Assembly: GCF_000364705.1 (NCBI RefSeq)
Contig: NZ_AQOH01000008.1
Span: 1-64,000 of the forward strand
Reading direction: 5' to 3'
DNA from: Pseudomonas fuscovaginae SE-1
Lineage (GTDB): Bacteria; Pseudomonadota; Gammaproteobacteria; Pseudomonadales; Pseudomonadaceae
DNA: 64,000 nt
Position numbers and translations under genes: made by a program. Of the stretch, positions 35,833-47,666 are shown one piece after another (within the stretch, counting starts at the first letter, position 1; each line of letters opens with the position of its first letter). Below the pieces are notes generated by a model. It did not search any database. It was not told the origin of the DNA and saw only the letters and a program-made list of their open reading frames with translations.

Positions 35833-38427
35833 TTGAGAGGCATCAAGCGCAGTGCAAAGACCGGCAACGGACCCGGACACCATGACCAGCCGTCTTCGAA
35901 CGAGGCCGCCAATCCACTGCTGCCAGGCCTGAAAATCGCCCTCGGCGGTGTGCTTCTGGCGATGGCGCTGCTCTGGTTTGGCGTGCTGGCGCCCTGGAAC
36001 GACACCTTTCGCTCGCAGTTGGCGCAAGCAGCCGGCGCCACCGCTGCCTCGGGGCTGAGCCAGGCCACGACCGACCTGATCGCCCAGACCGCGGCCGCTG
36101 CGCTCGATCCAGCCCTGCTCAAGGTCCTGCAAAGCACGGACGGCAATGCCGTAAAGGCGGCGGAAAACAACCTGCGCCATCTGCCCGGCCTGGTGGATGC
36201 GCAACTGAACCTGCGCGACGCCGCCCAACCGCTCACCGATCGTGCCGCACCACTCAACTTCTCGGCCCTGGACCTGATCCACCGTGCCGAGCGTGGCGCC
36301 CGGCCCGCGCCGGAAGCCTACAGGATCGGCCAGCGCTGGCTGGTCTACAGCGTCGCGACATTGCACGAGAGACCCGACTCACCGGTCGCCGGTACCCTGC
36401 TGCTGGTCTTCGACCTGCAACGGCTGCTTCAGTCCCTGAGCCACTGGCAACCAGGTAGCGGTTCGCTGCAACTGACCCAAAGCATTCTCGGCAGCCCGGA
36501 GCAGGTGCTCGACCAGCGCGGCACCGCCGCATCGGCCGACAGTTACCCCTTCGGCACCGGCAACGGCAACTGGACGCTCAAATACAGTCCGGGGCCAGCC
36601 TACCAATTCGGCTACCCGCTCAGTGCCTACGGCTTCCTGCTGCTGGCCACCGTACTGGTGCTCGGCAGCACCGCACTGGCGATCCGGCTGACCCACCGAC
36701 GCCTGCAACGCCGCCTCGACGACGATGCCCGACAGTTGGAACAGCTGTTTCACGAACTCTCCAGCGGAAAAGCCGTCAAAGCCTTCAGTTTGAGCCTGCC
36801 GGCCCTGAATGGACTGGCGCAGGAACTGGCGCGTTTCTCCCAACGCAACGGCCAGCCTACCGCCGCCACGGACCCCGCCGGCATCAACCCGGGCCAGACG
36901 ACCAGCAATGCCCCGGAGCCGATCCAGCCCGACACCCACGGTGCCAACTGGACCGATCCGCCATTCCAAGGTGTCGACATCCTTGATATCGACATTCTCG
37001 ACGAACACCAGGACTTCCTGAGAACGGAGCACCCTCAACCCATGAACAGCACCGTACCGACTTTCCCAGACAGCATTTTCCGCGCCTACGACATCCGCGG
37101 CACCGTCCCGGAAACCCTGAACGGCGAGACCGCCTACTGGATCGGCCGTGCCATCGGCTCGCAGAGCCTGGCCCAGGGCGAACCCCATGTCTCGGTCGGC
37201 CGCGACGGCCGCCTGTCCGGTCCGGAACTGGTCCAGCAACTGATCCAGGGCCTGCACGACAGCGGCTGCCACGTCAGCGACGTCGGCCTGGTGCCGACCC
37301 CGGCCCTGTACTATGCGGCCAACGTGCTGGCGGGCAAGTCCGGGGTGATGCTGACCGGCAGCCACAACCCGTCGAACTACAACGGTTTCAAGATCATCAT
37401 CGCCGGCGACACCCTGGCCAACGAACAGATCCAGGCCCTGCACACGCGCCTGAAGACCAACGACCTGAGCAGCGGCAAGGGCAGCATCGAGAAGGTCGAG
37501 ATCCTCGATCGCTACTTCCGGCAGATCCGCGAGGACATCGTGCTGGCGAAGAAGCTCAAGGTGGTGGTCGACTGCGGCAACGGCGCCGCCGGCGTGATCG
37601 CGCCGCAACTGATCGAGGCACTGGGCTGCGAAGTGATTCCGCTGTTCTGCGAGGTCGACGGCAACTTCCCCAACCATCACCCGGATCCGGGCAAGCCGGA
37701 AAACCTCGAAGACCTGATCGCCAAGGTCAAGGAAACCAACGCCGATCTCGGCCTGGCCTTCGACGGTGACGGCGACCGCGTCGGCGTGGTGACCAACACC
37801 GGCAGCATCGTCTACCCCGACCGCCTGCTGATGCTGTTCGCCAAGGACGTGGTGTCGCGCAACCCCGGCGCGGATATCATCTTCGACGTCAAGTGCACCC
37901 GGCGCCTGATCCCGCTTATCCAGGAATATGGCGGTCGCCCGGTCATGTGGAAGACCGGTCATTCGTTGATCAAGAAGAAAATGAAACAGAGCGGCGCCCT
38001 GCTCGCCGGCGAAATGAGCGGCCACGTATTCTTCAAGGAGCGCTGGTTCGGTTTCGACGACGGCATCTACAGCGCCGCGCGCCTGCTGGAGATCCTCAGC
38101 CAGGAGAAATCCACGGCAGAGGAGCTGTTCGCGACCTTCCCGAACGATATTTCCACGCCGGAAATCAACATTAATGTGACCGACGAGGGCAAATTCAGCA
38201 TCATTGAAGCGCTGCACGACGCACAATGGGGCGACGCCAACCTGACCACCATCGACGGTGTCCGGGTCGACTACCCCAAAGGCTGGGGCCTGGTGCGCGC
38301 ATCCAACACCACGCCGGTGCTGGTCCTGCGCTTCGAGGCCGATACCGAGGATGAGCTGCAGCGTATCAAGGACGTGTTCCACGCCCAGCTCAAACGTGTT
38401 GCACCCGATCTCCAACTACCGTTCTGA
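35833..38427 (+). CDS. algC: Phosphomannomutase/phosphoglucomutase AlgC with N-terminal membrane sensor-like extension
   Basis: 864 residues from a TTG at 35833 supported by GGAGG seven bases upstream. The catalytic enzyme occupies residues ~404-864, starting MNSTVPTFPDSIFRAYDIRG, with the phosphoserine loop MLTGSHNPSNYNGFK, metal site AFDGDGDRVG and GEMSGHVFFKERW. It interconverts mannose- or glucose-6-P and -1-P for alginate, LPS and other polysaccharides. The first ~403 residues run in the same frame with no stop: a membrane helix near 33-54 (ALGGVLLAMALLWFGVLAPW), a ~200-residue periplasmic stretch, a second helix near 264-285 (LSAYGFLLLATVLVLGSTAL) and a linker. An ATG at 37042 could give the short 461-residue form. 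Confidence 0.93.
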   Translation: MRGIKRSAKTGNGPGHHDQPSSNEAANPLLPGLKIALGGVLLAMALLWFGVLAPWNDTFRSQLAQAAGATAASGLSQATTDLIAQTAAAALDPALLKVLQSTDGNAVKAAENNLRHLPGLVDAQLNLRDAAQPLTDRAAPLNFSALDLIHRAERGARPAPEAYRIGQRWLVYSVATLHERPDSPVAGTLLLVFDLQRLLQSLSHWQPGSGSLQLTQSILGSPEQVLDQRGTAASADSYPFGTGNGNWTLKYSPGPAYQFGYPLSAYGFLLLATVLVLGSTALAIRLTHRRLQRRLDDDARQLEQLFHELSSGKAVKAFSLSLPALNGLAQELARFSQRNGQPTAATDPAGINPGQTTSNAPEPIQPDTHGANWTDPPFQGVDILDIDILDEHQDFLRTEHPQPMNSTVPTFPDSIFRAYDIRGTVPETLNGETAYWIGRAIGSQSLAQGEPHVSVGRDGRLSGPELVQQLIQGLHDSGCHVSDVGLVPTPALYYAANVLAGKSGVMLTGSHNPSNYNGFKIIIAGDTLANEQIQALHTRLKTNDLSSGKGSIEKVEILDRYFRQIREDIVLAKKLKVVVDCGNGAAGVIAPQLIEALGCEVIPLFCEVDGNFPNHHPDPGKPENLEDLIAKVKETNADLGLAFDGDGDRVGVVTNTGSIVYPDRLLMLFAKDVVSRNPGADIIFDVKCTRRLIPLIQEYGGRPVMWKTGHSLIKKKMKQSGALLAGEMSGHVFFKERWFGFDDGIYSAARLLEILSQEKSTAEELFATFPNDISTPEININVTDEGKFSIIEALHDAQWGDANLTTIDGVRVDYPKGWGLVRASNTTPVLVLRFEADTEDELQRIKDVFHAQLKRVAPDLQLPF

Positions 38428-38479
38428 CATCCGGGCGGTGTAGAACACCGCCTGACCACCTGTTTCACCGGAGCCCTGA

Positions 38480-39385
<906 letters not shown>

Positions 39386-39398
39386 TCCGCCCATCATG

Positions 39399-39435
39399 AA
39401 AAAGCCCCGCACCGGGAAACCGGGCGGGGCTTTTT
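39399..39435. terminator. Bidirectional intrinsic terminator after argB
   Basis: AAAAAGCCCCGC and GCGGGGCTTTTT pair with a further CCGG-GAAA-CCGG tip. T tracts occur on both strands, serving argB and the convergent DUF4124 gene. Confidence 0.92.
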
Positions 39436-39448
39436 CATGGCTGCCAGT

Positions 39449-40030
39449 TCAGCGCAACAACTGCTCGACTCGTGCCCGGTCTGCGGCGAAGTCCCGCTGG
39501 GCCTCGGCCCGTGCGGCCTGATAGCGGGCAATATCGGCCTTCATTCGCACCTGCTCATCCCGCAGACCGCCGAGTTGCGCCAGCAGCTCCGGCGAAACCT
39601 CCTTGCCGGCACGTTCCTGCTCCGCCGCCTGGCCCTGCAGGCCTGTCTGCTGGGCCAGCAGCGCCTGGAGGTTGTTCCGCACGTTGGCAATCAGCGCATC
39701 CAGCTCGGCCAGCTTGCGGGCCTGGGCCTTGTCGACTTCCTCGACACTGGAATAGCGCTGCAGCAATTGGGCATTGGCATCCGCCTGGGCCTTCTCGGCC
39801 TGCTTGCGCTGCTGTTGCTCGGGCGTCAGCGCCGGGGCCACGGTCTGCACCACCCGGCCCTGCTGGTTCAGTACCTGGTAGCCCTTACCGATGTACTCCG
39901 GCGGCACGCCCTGGCGGTCCAGCACGGTGACGCCCTTGTTATCGACATAGCGATAGAATAGGACCTCGTCAGCCCATGCGGCGAACGAGGCCCCGAGCGC
40001 CAGGGCCAGAAACAGGCAGGCCGGGCGCAA
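39449..40030 (-). CDS. DUF4124 domain protein with coiled coil, periplasmic
   Basis: 193 residues from a TTG start six bases after the pyrE stop. Signal peptide ends ASFAAWAD. Residues ~22-65 match DUF4124 (VLFYRYVDNKGVTVLDRQGV), a small beta domain found in envelope proteins. The rest is a long alanine/glutamine-rich coiled coil (QRKQAEKAQADANAQLL, AELDALIANVRNNLQALL). Function is unknown. The tight spacing suggests co-transcription with pyrE. Confidence 0.82.
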   Translation of the reverse strand: MRPACLFLALALGASFAAWADEVLFYRYVDNKGVTVLDRQGVPPEYIGKGYQVLNQQGRVVQTVAPALTPEQQQRKQAEKAQADANAQLLQRYSSVEEVDKAQARKLAELDALIANVRNNLQALLAQQTGLQGQAAEQERAGKEVSPELLAQLGGLRDEQVRMKADIARYQAARAEAQRDFAADRARVEQLLR

Positions 40031-40036
40031 GAGGGA

Positions 40037-40681
40037 TCAGATCCCGTACTGCGCGCGGTAGGCCTCCACCGCGGGCAGGTGCTGCTTGAGTTGCTCGTCG
40101 CCGGCGAGGAATTCCAGCACCTGGTTCAGCGAGACGATGCTCACCACCGGAATGCCAAAGTCGCGCTCGACCTCCTGGATCGCCGACAATTCGCCATTGC
40201 CACGCTCCTGGCGGTTCAGGGCGATCAGCACGCCTGCGGCCTTGGCGCCGTCCTGGGATCCGATGATCTGCATCACTTCACGGATGGCGGTGCCGGCAGT
40301 GATCACGTCGTCGATGATCAGCACATTGCCGGCCAGTGGCGCGCCGACCAGGCTACCGCCTTCGCCGTGGGCCTTGGCTTCCTTGCGGTTGAAGCACCAG
40401 GGCAGGTCGCGCTGGTGATGTTCGGCCAGGGCCACGGCGGTCGCGGCCGCCAGCGGGATACCCTTGTAGGCGGGACCGAAGAGCACATCGAAAGGAATGC
40501 CGCTGTCGACGATGGCGGCTGCATAGAAACGCCCCAGCTGGGCCAGCGCGGAACCGGAGTTGAACAGGCCGGCATTGAAGAAGTAGGGGCTGGTACGACC
40601 CGACTTCAGGGTGAACTCACCGAAGCGCAAAACGCCGCGATCGATGGCAAAACGGATGAAATCGCGCTGATACGCCTGCAT
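40037..40681 (-). CDS. pyrE: Orotate phosphoribosyltransferase
   Basis: 214 residues, normal for PyrE. It converts orotate and PRPP to OMP in pyrimidine synthesis. The PRPP signature [17 protein letters not shown] is at residues ~120-136, and [18 protein letters not shown] and [14 protein letters not shown] are family blocks. It is divergent from crc, the conserved Pseudomonas arrangement. Confidence 0.97.
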   Translation of the reverse strand: MQAYQRDFIRFAIDRGVLRFGEFTLKSGRTSPYFFNAGLFNSGSALAQLGRFYAAAIVDSGIPFDVLFGPAYKGIPLAAATAVALAEHHQRDLPWCFNRKEAKAHGEGGSLVGAPLAGNVLIIDDVITAGTAIREVMQIIGSQDGAKAAGVLIALNRQERGNGELSAIQEVERDFGIPVVSIVSLNQVLEFLAGDEQLKQHLPAVEAYRAQYGI

Positions 40682-40762
40682 GCAGAAACCCCAAATACCA
40701 CGAATTTAGCTAATTAGGTAGACCTCGGGTATCATACACGCACGTGATTTTTGGGGCCATTT

Positions 40763-41542
40763 ATGCGGATCATCAGTGTGAACGTCAATGGTATTCAGGC
40801 GGCAGTCGAGCGTGGTTTGCTCAGTTGGCTGCAAGCCCAGAATGCCGACGTCATCTGCCTGCAGGACACCCGCGCCTCCGCCTTTGAACTGGATGACCCA
40901 GCCTTCCAACTGGATGGCTACTTCCTTTATGCCTGCGATGCCGAAGTCCCCGCCCAAGGTGGCGTGGCTCTGTACTCGCGGTTGCAACCGAAGGCTGTCA
41001 TCAGCGGTCTCGGTTTCGAGACGGCGGACCGCTACGGGCGCTACCTGCAAGCCGATTTCGACAAGGTCAGCATCGCGACCTTGCTGCTTCCATCAGGGCA
41101 GAACGGCGATGAAGACTTGAACCAGAAGTTCAAGCTCATGGACGACTTCGCCCGCTACCTGGACAAGCAGCGGCGCAAACGTCGTGAGTACATCTATTGC
41201 GGCTCGCTCTACGTGGCGCAACAGAAGCTCGACATCAAGAATTGGCGCGACAGCCAGCAGTCCCCGGGCTTCCTGGCGCCGGAACGGGCCTGGATGGACG
41301 AGATTCTCGGCAACATGGGTTATGTCGACGCGCTGCGCGAAGTCAGCCGCGAGGGCGACCAGTACAGCTGGTGGCCGGATAACGAACAGGCCGAGATGCT
41401 CAACCTCGGCTGGCGTTTCGACTACCAGATCCTGACGCCGGGTCTGCGCCGTTCCGTGCGCAGCGCCCGCCTGCCACGCCAGCCGCGCTTCTCGCAGCAC
41501 GCGCCGCTGATCGTGGACTACGACTGGACGCTGACCATCTGA
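40763..41542 (+). CDS. crc: Catabolite repression control protein Crc
   Basis: 259 residues from the ATG at 40763 (MRIISVNVNGIQAAVERGLL), the known Crc length. The fold is exonuclease III/EEP, but Crc is not a nuclease; it acts with Hfq on A-rich mRNA sites to block translation of catabolic genes. Candidate targets within this window include the dad, kauB and peptide-binding genes, which is inference. Other blocks: ICLQDTRASAFELDD, YSWWPDNEQAEMLNLGWRFD. Divergent from pyrE with an 81-bp gap. Confidence 0.97.
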   Translation: MRIISVNVNGIQAAVERGLLSWLQAQNADVICLQDTRASAFELDDPAFQLDGYFLYACDAEVPAQGGVALYSRLQPKAVISGLGFETADRYGRYLQADFDKVSIATLLLPSGQNGDEDLNQKFKLMDDFARYLDKQRRKRREYIYCGSLYVAQQKLDIKNWRDSQQSPGFLAPERAWMDEILGNMGYVDALREVSREGDQYSWWPDNEQAEMLNLGWRFDYQILTPGLRRSVRSARLPRQPRFSQHAPLIVDYDWTLTI

Positions 41543-41558
41543 GTGGGACAGCAGCCAC

Positions 41559-41587
41559 AAAAAAGCCGACGTCATGTCGGCTTTTTT
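41559..41587. terminator. Bidirectional intrinsic terminator after crc
   Basis: AAAAAAGCCGAC-GTCAT-GTCGGCTTTTTT is a perfect 12-bp hairpin with T runs both ways, between convergent crc and the DUF4870 gene. Confidence 0.93.
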
Positions 41588-41600
41588 GCATCTGCCCAAC

Positions 41601-41966
41601 CTACTTGATCGGCCGCCAGGTGAACGGGTAACGGTAGGCAATCCCCTGGTTGGCCTTGATCCCGGCAATGAGGGTCAGCACCACCGCACCAATGGCCAGC
41701 AGGCCGAAGAGCAGGAAACCGACCACCACGAACATCAGCGCAAAACAGATCATCGCCGCCACCGCCACGGTGATCTGGAAATTCAACGCTTCCTTGCCCT
41801 GGGTATCGATGAAAGGGTCCTGCTCACGCTTCATCTGCCACAGGATCAACGGCCCGATCAGGCTACCGAAGGGAAACCAGTAGCCGAGAAACGCCGACAA
41901 ATGGCAGAACATCGCCCATTGCCGGATTTCCGGACCCGGCGTTGGCACCGGTACCTGCTCATTCAT
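41601..41966 (-). CDS. DUF4870 small membrane protein
   Basis: 121 residues from the ATG at 41966 (GGAAAGGAGA upstream). It has a short polar N terminus, then MFCHLSAFLGYWFPFGSLIG and QGKEALNFQITV, typical of DUF4870/Tic20-like proteins, with about three membrane helices. The function is unknown. It is transcribed after rph. Confidence 0.85.
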   Translation of the reverse strand: MNEQVPVPTPGPEIRQWAMFCHLSAFLGYWFPFGSLIGPLILWQMKREQDPFIDTQGKEALNFQITVAVAAMICFALMFVVVGFLLFGLLAIGAVVLTLIAGIKANQGIAYRYPFTWRPIK

Positions 41967-42006
41967 CGCGCTCTCCTTTCCCACGACCTTCAACGGGGTC
42001 GGACGA

Positions 42007-42729
42007 TCAGTCGGCCAGGGCGGCGTTCTGCAATTCGAAAATCTCGCCCATGCCTTTCTTCGCCAGCTCCAGCATGGCATTCAGCTCTTCAGGCTGGAAC
42101 GGCGCACCCTCGGCGGTGCCCTGCACTTCAATGAAGCCACCGGTGCCGGTCATCACCACGTTCAGGTCGGTTTCGGCGGCGGAGTCCTCCAGGTAGTCCA
42201 GGTCCAGCACCGGCTCGCCCTGATACATACCCACCGACACCGCGGCGATCATCTGCTTGAGCGGGTTGCCGGCCTTGAGGCCACCGCGCTTCTTGATCAC
42301 CTTCAACGCATCGGCCAGCGCCACCATGGAACCGGTGATCGACGCCGTGCGGGTGCCGCCATCGGCCTGGATCACATCGCAGTCGACATACAGGGTGATG
42401 TCGCCGAGCTTGGACATGTCCAGCGCGGCGCGCAGCGAACGGCCGATCAGGCGCTGGATCTCCAGGGTCCGGCCGCCCTGCTTGCCACGGCTGGCCTCGC
42501 GCTGGGTACGCTCGCCGGTCGCCCGTGGCAGCATGCCGTACTCGGCGGTCAGCCAGCCCTGGCCCTGGCCCTTGAGGAAGCGTGGCACCCCATTCTCGAC
42601 GCTGACCGTGCAGATCACTTTGGTGTCGCCGAACTCGACCAGTACAGACCCCTCGGCGTGTTTGGTGTAGTTGCGGGTGATGCGGATCGAGCGAAGCTGA
42701 TCGGCGGCGCGACCACTTGGACGTTTCAT
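42007..42729 (-). CDS. rph: Ribonuclease PH
   Basis: 240 residues from the ATG at 42729 ([20 protein letters not shown]). It trims tRNA 3' ends phosphorolytically as a hexamer. The catalytic region includes [37 protein letters not shown] and the arginine-rich block [10 protein letters not shown]. Ends [10 protein letters not shown]. Full length, unlike the frameshifted rph of some E. coli K-12 strains. It converges on yicC's flank through a REP region. Confidence 0.97.
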   Translation of the reverse strand: MKRPSGRAADQLRSIRITRNYTKHAEGSVLVEFGDTKVICTVSVENGVPRFLKGQGQGWLTAEYGMLPRATGERTQREASRGKQGGRTLEIQRLIGRSLRAALDMSKLGDITLYVDCDVIQADGGTRTASITGSMVALADALKVIKKRGGLKAGNPLKQMIAAVSVGMYQGEPVLDLDYLEDSAAETDLNVVMTGTGGFIEVQGTAEGAPFQPEELNAMLELAKKGMGEIFELQNAALAD

Positions 42730-43083
42730 CTGGGAATACCTGTACTGGGACGGAAATCTACCCGCCATTATAGAGGTCATGGCCGGCGCTGGGCAGTTCT
42801 AAAATCTCGACGGCATGTCACCGCCTCCTGCAGGAGCCGGCTTGCTGGCGATCCGCCGCAGGCGGCCATCCGCCAAATAGCAGCTTCACTGCCATCCCGA
42901 CTGCGGATGGCCGCTTCGCGGATCGCCGGCAGGCCGGCTCCTACAAGCAACCACAAGACAGGAGACCTTCGTGCTGTCCGTCGCACTGCGCTACAATCCT
43001 GCGCCTTTGCTGCCAGTCGGCTCCAATCTACCCATCAGGCCTGCCCCGACAAAGCCGGCAGGCCCGAACAGCGAGGTACTTCC
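42730..43083. other. Gene-free stretch between rph and the yicC-like gene
   Basis: These 354 bp between divergent rph and yicC hold a large REPIN-like inverted repeat (42828-42947) and, by position, both promoters. I see no plausible gene: the frame open from 42658 lacks coding character before the yicC start. Confidence 0.6.
42828..42947. repeat. REPIN-like inverted repeat (GCTTGCTGGCGATCCGC family)
   Basis: GCAGGAGCCGGCTTGCTGGC and GCCGGCAGGCCGGCTCCTAC are near-perfect inverted arms; inner arms GCGGCCATCCGC and GCGGATGGCCGC form a second nested pair. It shares the GGCTTGCTGGCGATCCGC core with the half at 48494-48560. Confidence 0.82.
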
Positions 43084-44579
<1,496 letters not shown>

Positions 44580-44650
44580 CAACAAAGACTTTCCAAAACC
44601 GCCGCAAGGGCTTTACATTGCACCTTGCGGCGCATCGGAAACTCTGCTGG

Positions 44651-44686
44651 AAAAATCAGCGCTTCCCTAATCGCTGGTGATTTTTT
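44651..44686 (+). terminator. Probable terminator between gmk and rpoZ
   Basis: AAAAATCAGCG and CGC-(TGG)-TGATTTTTT pair with a small bulge and end in six T residues. A second stem, CGCCGCAAGG/CCTTGCGGCG, lies just before it (44600-44632) without a T run. Confidence 0.55.
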
Positions 44687-44749
44687 AAACTGTCGAGTCC
44701 GCTCGCCCATCCGGGCAGCCCGCCTACCGCATTTGCTACGAGGAACACC

Positions 44750-45013
44750 ATGGCCCGCGTAACCGTTGAAGACTGCCTAGAACACGTGGATAACCGTTTC
44801 GAGCTGGTCATGCTCTCCACCAAGCGTGCTCGTCAACTGGCGACCGGCGGCAAAGAGCCGAAAGTGGCCTGGGAAAACGACAAGCCCACCGTCGTTGCCC
44901 TGCGTGAAATCGCCGAAGGCCTGGTGAACTACGAAATGATCGCCAACGAGGAGATCGTCGAAGACGAACCTCTGTTCGCGGCTTTCGAGGACGAGTCCAA
45001 CGAGGCCGTCTAA
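44750..45013 (+). CDS. rpoZ: RNA polymerase omega subunit
   Basis: 87 residues: [20 protein letters not shown], then [14 protein letters not shown] and [15 protein letters not shown], the conserved omega core that clamps the beta' C terminus. The acidic tail is normal. It sits upstream of spoT, as in E. coli; omega forms part of a ppGpp site on RNA polymerase. Confidence 0.97.
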   Translation: MARVTVEDCLEHVDNRFELVMLSTKRARQLATGGKEPKVAWENDKPTVVALREIAEGLVNYEMIANEEIVEDEPLFAAFEDESNEAV

Positions 45014-45073
45014 GCCTATGCCTGGTCGACGTAGCACGGCGCAGGGGACAAGGCTTCGGCCGGGGGAAACCTC

Positions 45074-47179
45074 ATGCCGAGCATAGACGCCCTCGCCGAT
45101 CGCTTATCGACCTACCTCGGTGCCGACCAGGTCAACCTGGTCCGCCGGGCGTACTTCTACGCCGAACAGGCCCACGACGGCCAGCGCCGTCGCAGCGGCG
45201 AAGCCTACGTCACGCACCCGCTGGCGGTGGCAAGCATTCTCGCCGACATGCACATGGACCATCAGAGCCTGATGGCCGCGATGCTGCATGACGTGATCGA
45301 AGACACCGGAATCGCCAAGGAAGCGCTGCAGGCGCAGTTTGGCGAAACCGTGGCCGAACTGGTCGACGGGGTCAGCAAGCTGACCCAGATGAACTTCGAG
45401 ACCAAGGCCGAGGCCCAGGCGGAAAACTTCCAGAAGATGGCCATGGCCATGGCCCGCGACATCCGCGTGATCCTGGTCAAGCTCGCCGATCGCCTGCACA
45501 ACATGCGCACCCTGGAAGTGCTGTCCGGGGAAAAACGCCGGCGCATCGCCAAGGAAACCCTCGAGATCTATGCGCCCATCGCCAACCGCCTGGGCATGCA
45601 CGCGGTACGCATCGAGTTCGAGGACCTCGGCTTCAAGGCGATGCACCCGATGCGCTCGGCGCGCATCTACCAGGCGGTCAAGCGCGCCCGCGGCAACCGC
45701 AAGGAAATCGTCAACAAGATCGAGGAATCCCTCAGCCACTGCCTGGCGGTAGACGGCATCCAGGGCGAAGTCAGCGGCCGCCAGAAGCATCTCTACGGCA
45801 TCTACAAGAAGATGCGCGGCAAGCGCCGGGCCTTCAACGAGATCATGGACGTCTACGCGTTCCGGGTCATCGTCGACAAGGTCGACACCTGTTACCGCGT
45901 GCTCGGCGCCGTGCACAACCTGTACAAGCCGCTGCCCGGCCGCTTCAAGGACTACATCGCGATTCCCAAGGCCAACGGCTACCAGTCGCTGCATACCACG
46001 CTGTTCGGCATGCACGGCGTACCGATCGAGATCCAGATCCGCACCCGCGAAATGGAAGAGATGGCCAACAACGGCATCGCCGCCCACTGGCTGTACAAGT
46101 CCAGCGGCGACGAGCAGCCCAAGGGCACCCACGCCCGCGCCCGCCAGTGGGTCAAGGGCGTGCTGGAAATGCAGCAACGCGCGGGCAACTCCCTGGAATT
46201 CATCGAGAGCGTGAAGATCGACCTGTTCCCGGACGAGGTCTACGTGTTCACGCCCAAGGGCCGGATCATGGAGCTGCCCAAGGGCTCCACGGCGGTCGAC
46301 TTCGCCTACGCGGTGCACACCGACGTGGGCAACAGCTGTATTGCCTGTCGGATCAATCGCCGTCTCGCCCCGCTGTCCGAACCGCTGCAAAGCGGCTCCA
46401 CGGTCGAGATCGTCAGCGCCCCCGGCGCCCGGCCCAACCCGGCATGGCTCAACTTCGTGGTCACCGGCAAGGCCCGTACCCATATCCGCCACGCCCTCAA
46501 GCTGCAACGCCGCTCCGAATCCATCGCCCTCGGCGAGCGCCTGCTGAACAAGGTGCTCAACGGTTTCGACAGCGCCCTGGACAGGATTCCGGCCGAGCGC
46601 GTGCAATCGATCCTCCAGGAATACCGCCTGGAGTTGATCGAGGACCTGCTCGAGGACATCGGCCTGGGCAACCGCATGGCCTACGTGGTGGCCCGGCGCA
46701 TGATGGGCGAAGGCGAACAGTTGCCGAACCCCGAGGGCCCGCTGGCGATCCGCGGCACCGAAGGCCTGGTGCTCAGCTATGCCAAGTGCTGTACGCCGAT
46801 TCCGGGCGACCCGATCGTCGGTCACCTGTCGGCGGGCAAGGGCATGGTGGTGCACCTGGAAAACTGCCGCAATATCAGCGAGATCCGCCACAACCCGGAA
46901 AAATGCATCCAGCTCTCCTGGGCCAAGGATGTCACCGGCGAATTCAACGTCGAGCTGCGCGTCGAACTGGAACACCAGCGTGGTCTGATCGCCCTGCTGG
47001 CCAGCAGCGTCAACGCGGCCGACGGCAATATCGAGAAAATCAGCATGGACGAGCGCGATGGCCGCATCAGCGTGGTCCAACTGGTGGTCAGCGTGCACGA
47101 CCGCGTGCACCTGGCCCGGGTGATCAAGAAGCTGCGCGCCCTGGCCGGGGTGATCCGCATCACCCGCATGCGGGCGTAG
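45074..47179 (+). CDS. spoT: Bifunctional (p)ppGpp synthetase/hydrolase SpoT
   Basis: 701 residues, full length. The HD hydrolase domain contains YVTHPLAVASILADMHMD and MLHDVIEDTG (the HDxxED motif), indicating active hydrolysis. The synthetase domain includes RGKRRAFNEIMDVYAFRVIV and GRFKDYIAIPKANGYQSLHT. TGS (YVFTPKGRIMELPKGSTAVD), the zinc-finger/helical region (LSYAKCCTPIPGDPIVG) and a C-terminal ACT domain follow. It sets ppGpp levels in response to carbon, fatty acid and iron stress. It follows rpoZ by 60 bp. Confidence 0.98.
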   Translation: MPSIDALADRLSTYLGADQVNLVRRAYFYAEQAHDGQRRRSGEAYVTHPLAVASILADMHMDHQSLMAAMLHDVIEDTGIAKEALQAQFGETVAELVDGVSKLTQMNFETKAEAQAENFQKMAMAMARDIRVILVKLADRLHNMRTLEVLSGEKRRRIAKETLEIYAPIANRLGMHAVRIEFEDLGFKAMHPMRSARIYQAVKRARGNRKEIVNKIEESLSHCLAVDGIQGEVSGRQKHLYGIYKKMRGKRRAFNEIMDVYAFRVIVDKVDTCYRVLGAVHNLYKPLPGRFKDYIAIPKANGYQSLHTTLFGMHGVPIEIQIRTREMEEMANNGIAAHWLYKSSGDEQPKGTHARARQWVKGVLEMQQRAGNSLEFIESVKIDLFPDEVYVFTPKGRIMELPKGSTAVDFAYAVHTDVGNSCIACRINRRLAPLSEPLQSGSTVEIVSAPGARPNPAWLNFVVTGKARTHIRHALKLQRRSESIALGERLLNKVLNGFDSALDRIPAERVQSILQEYRLELIEDLLEDIGLGNRMAYVVARRMMGEGEQLPNPEGPLAIRGTEGLVLSYAKCCTPIPGDPIVGHLSAGKGMVVHLENCRNISEIRHNPEKCIQLSWAKDVTGEFNVELRVELEHQRGLIALLASSVNAADGNIEKISMDERDGRISVVQLVVSVHDRVHLARVIKKLRALAGVIRITRMRA

Positions 47180-47212
47180 CCTCCCGGCGCCGGATATTAC
47201 AAGGAGTCATTC

Positions 47213-47593
47213 ATGACCAAGAGCGTTATCAGCACCGACAAGGCCCCTGCCGCCATCGGTACCTACTCCCAGGCGATCAAGGCCGGCAACACGGTGTACA
47301 TGTCCGGCCAGATCCCCCTGGACCCCAGGACCATGGAGCTGGTGGAAGGCTTCGAAGCCCAGACCGTTCAGGTCTTCGAGAACCTCAAGGCCGTGGCCGA
47401 AGCTGCCGGCGGCTCGTTCAGGGACATCGTCAAGCTGAACATCTTCCTCACCGACCTGGGCCACTTCGCCAAGGTCAACGAGATCATGGGCAAGTACTTC
47501 GAACAACCGTACCCGGCCCGCGCCGCCATTGGCGTCGCCTCGCTGCCACGCGGCGCGCAGGTCGAGATGGACGCCGTCCTGGTCCTCGAATAA
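47213..47593 (+). CDS. ridA: Reactive intermediate deaminase RidA
   Basis: 126 residues, canonical Rid[33 protein letters not shown], and the catalytic arginine in [20 protein letters not shown]. It hydrolyses 2-aminoacrylate and related imines made by PLP enzymes. Location after spoT is conserved in many gamma-proteobacteria. AAGGAG precedes the ATG. Confidence 0.96.
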   Translation: MTKSVISTDKAPAAIGTYSQAIKAGNTVYMSGQIPLDPRTMELVEGFEAQTVQVFENLKAVAEAAGGSFRDIVKLNIFLTDLGHFAKVNEIMGKYFEQPYPARAAIGVASLPRGAQVEMDAVLVLE

Positions 47594-47666
47594 GCCTCTC
47601 CGGAACCACCGCACTGCCTGGCGCGACCATCGACAGCGCGCCAGCCTCGCCTGCAAGGACTTCACC

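Noticed and set aside
36379..38415. 678-codon open frame opposite algC
   Set aside because: AlgC catalytic motifs identify the true coding strand; the antisense product has no recognisable features.
45104..47110. 668-codon open frame opposite spoT
   Set aside because: SpoT is complete on the plus strand; this is a GC-skew shadow.
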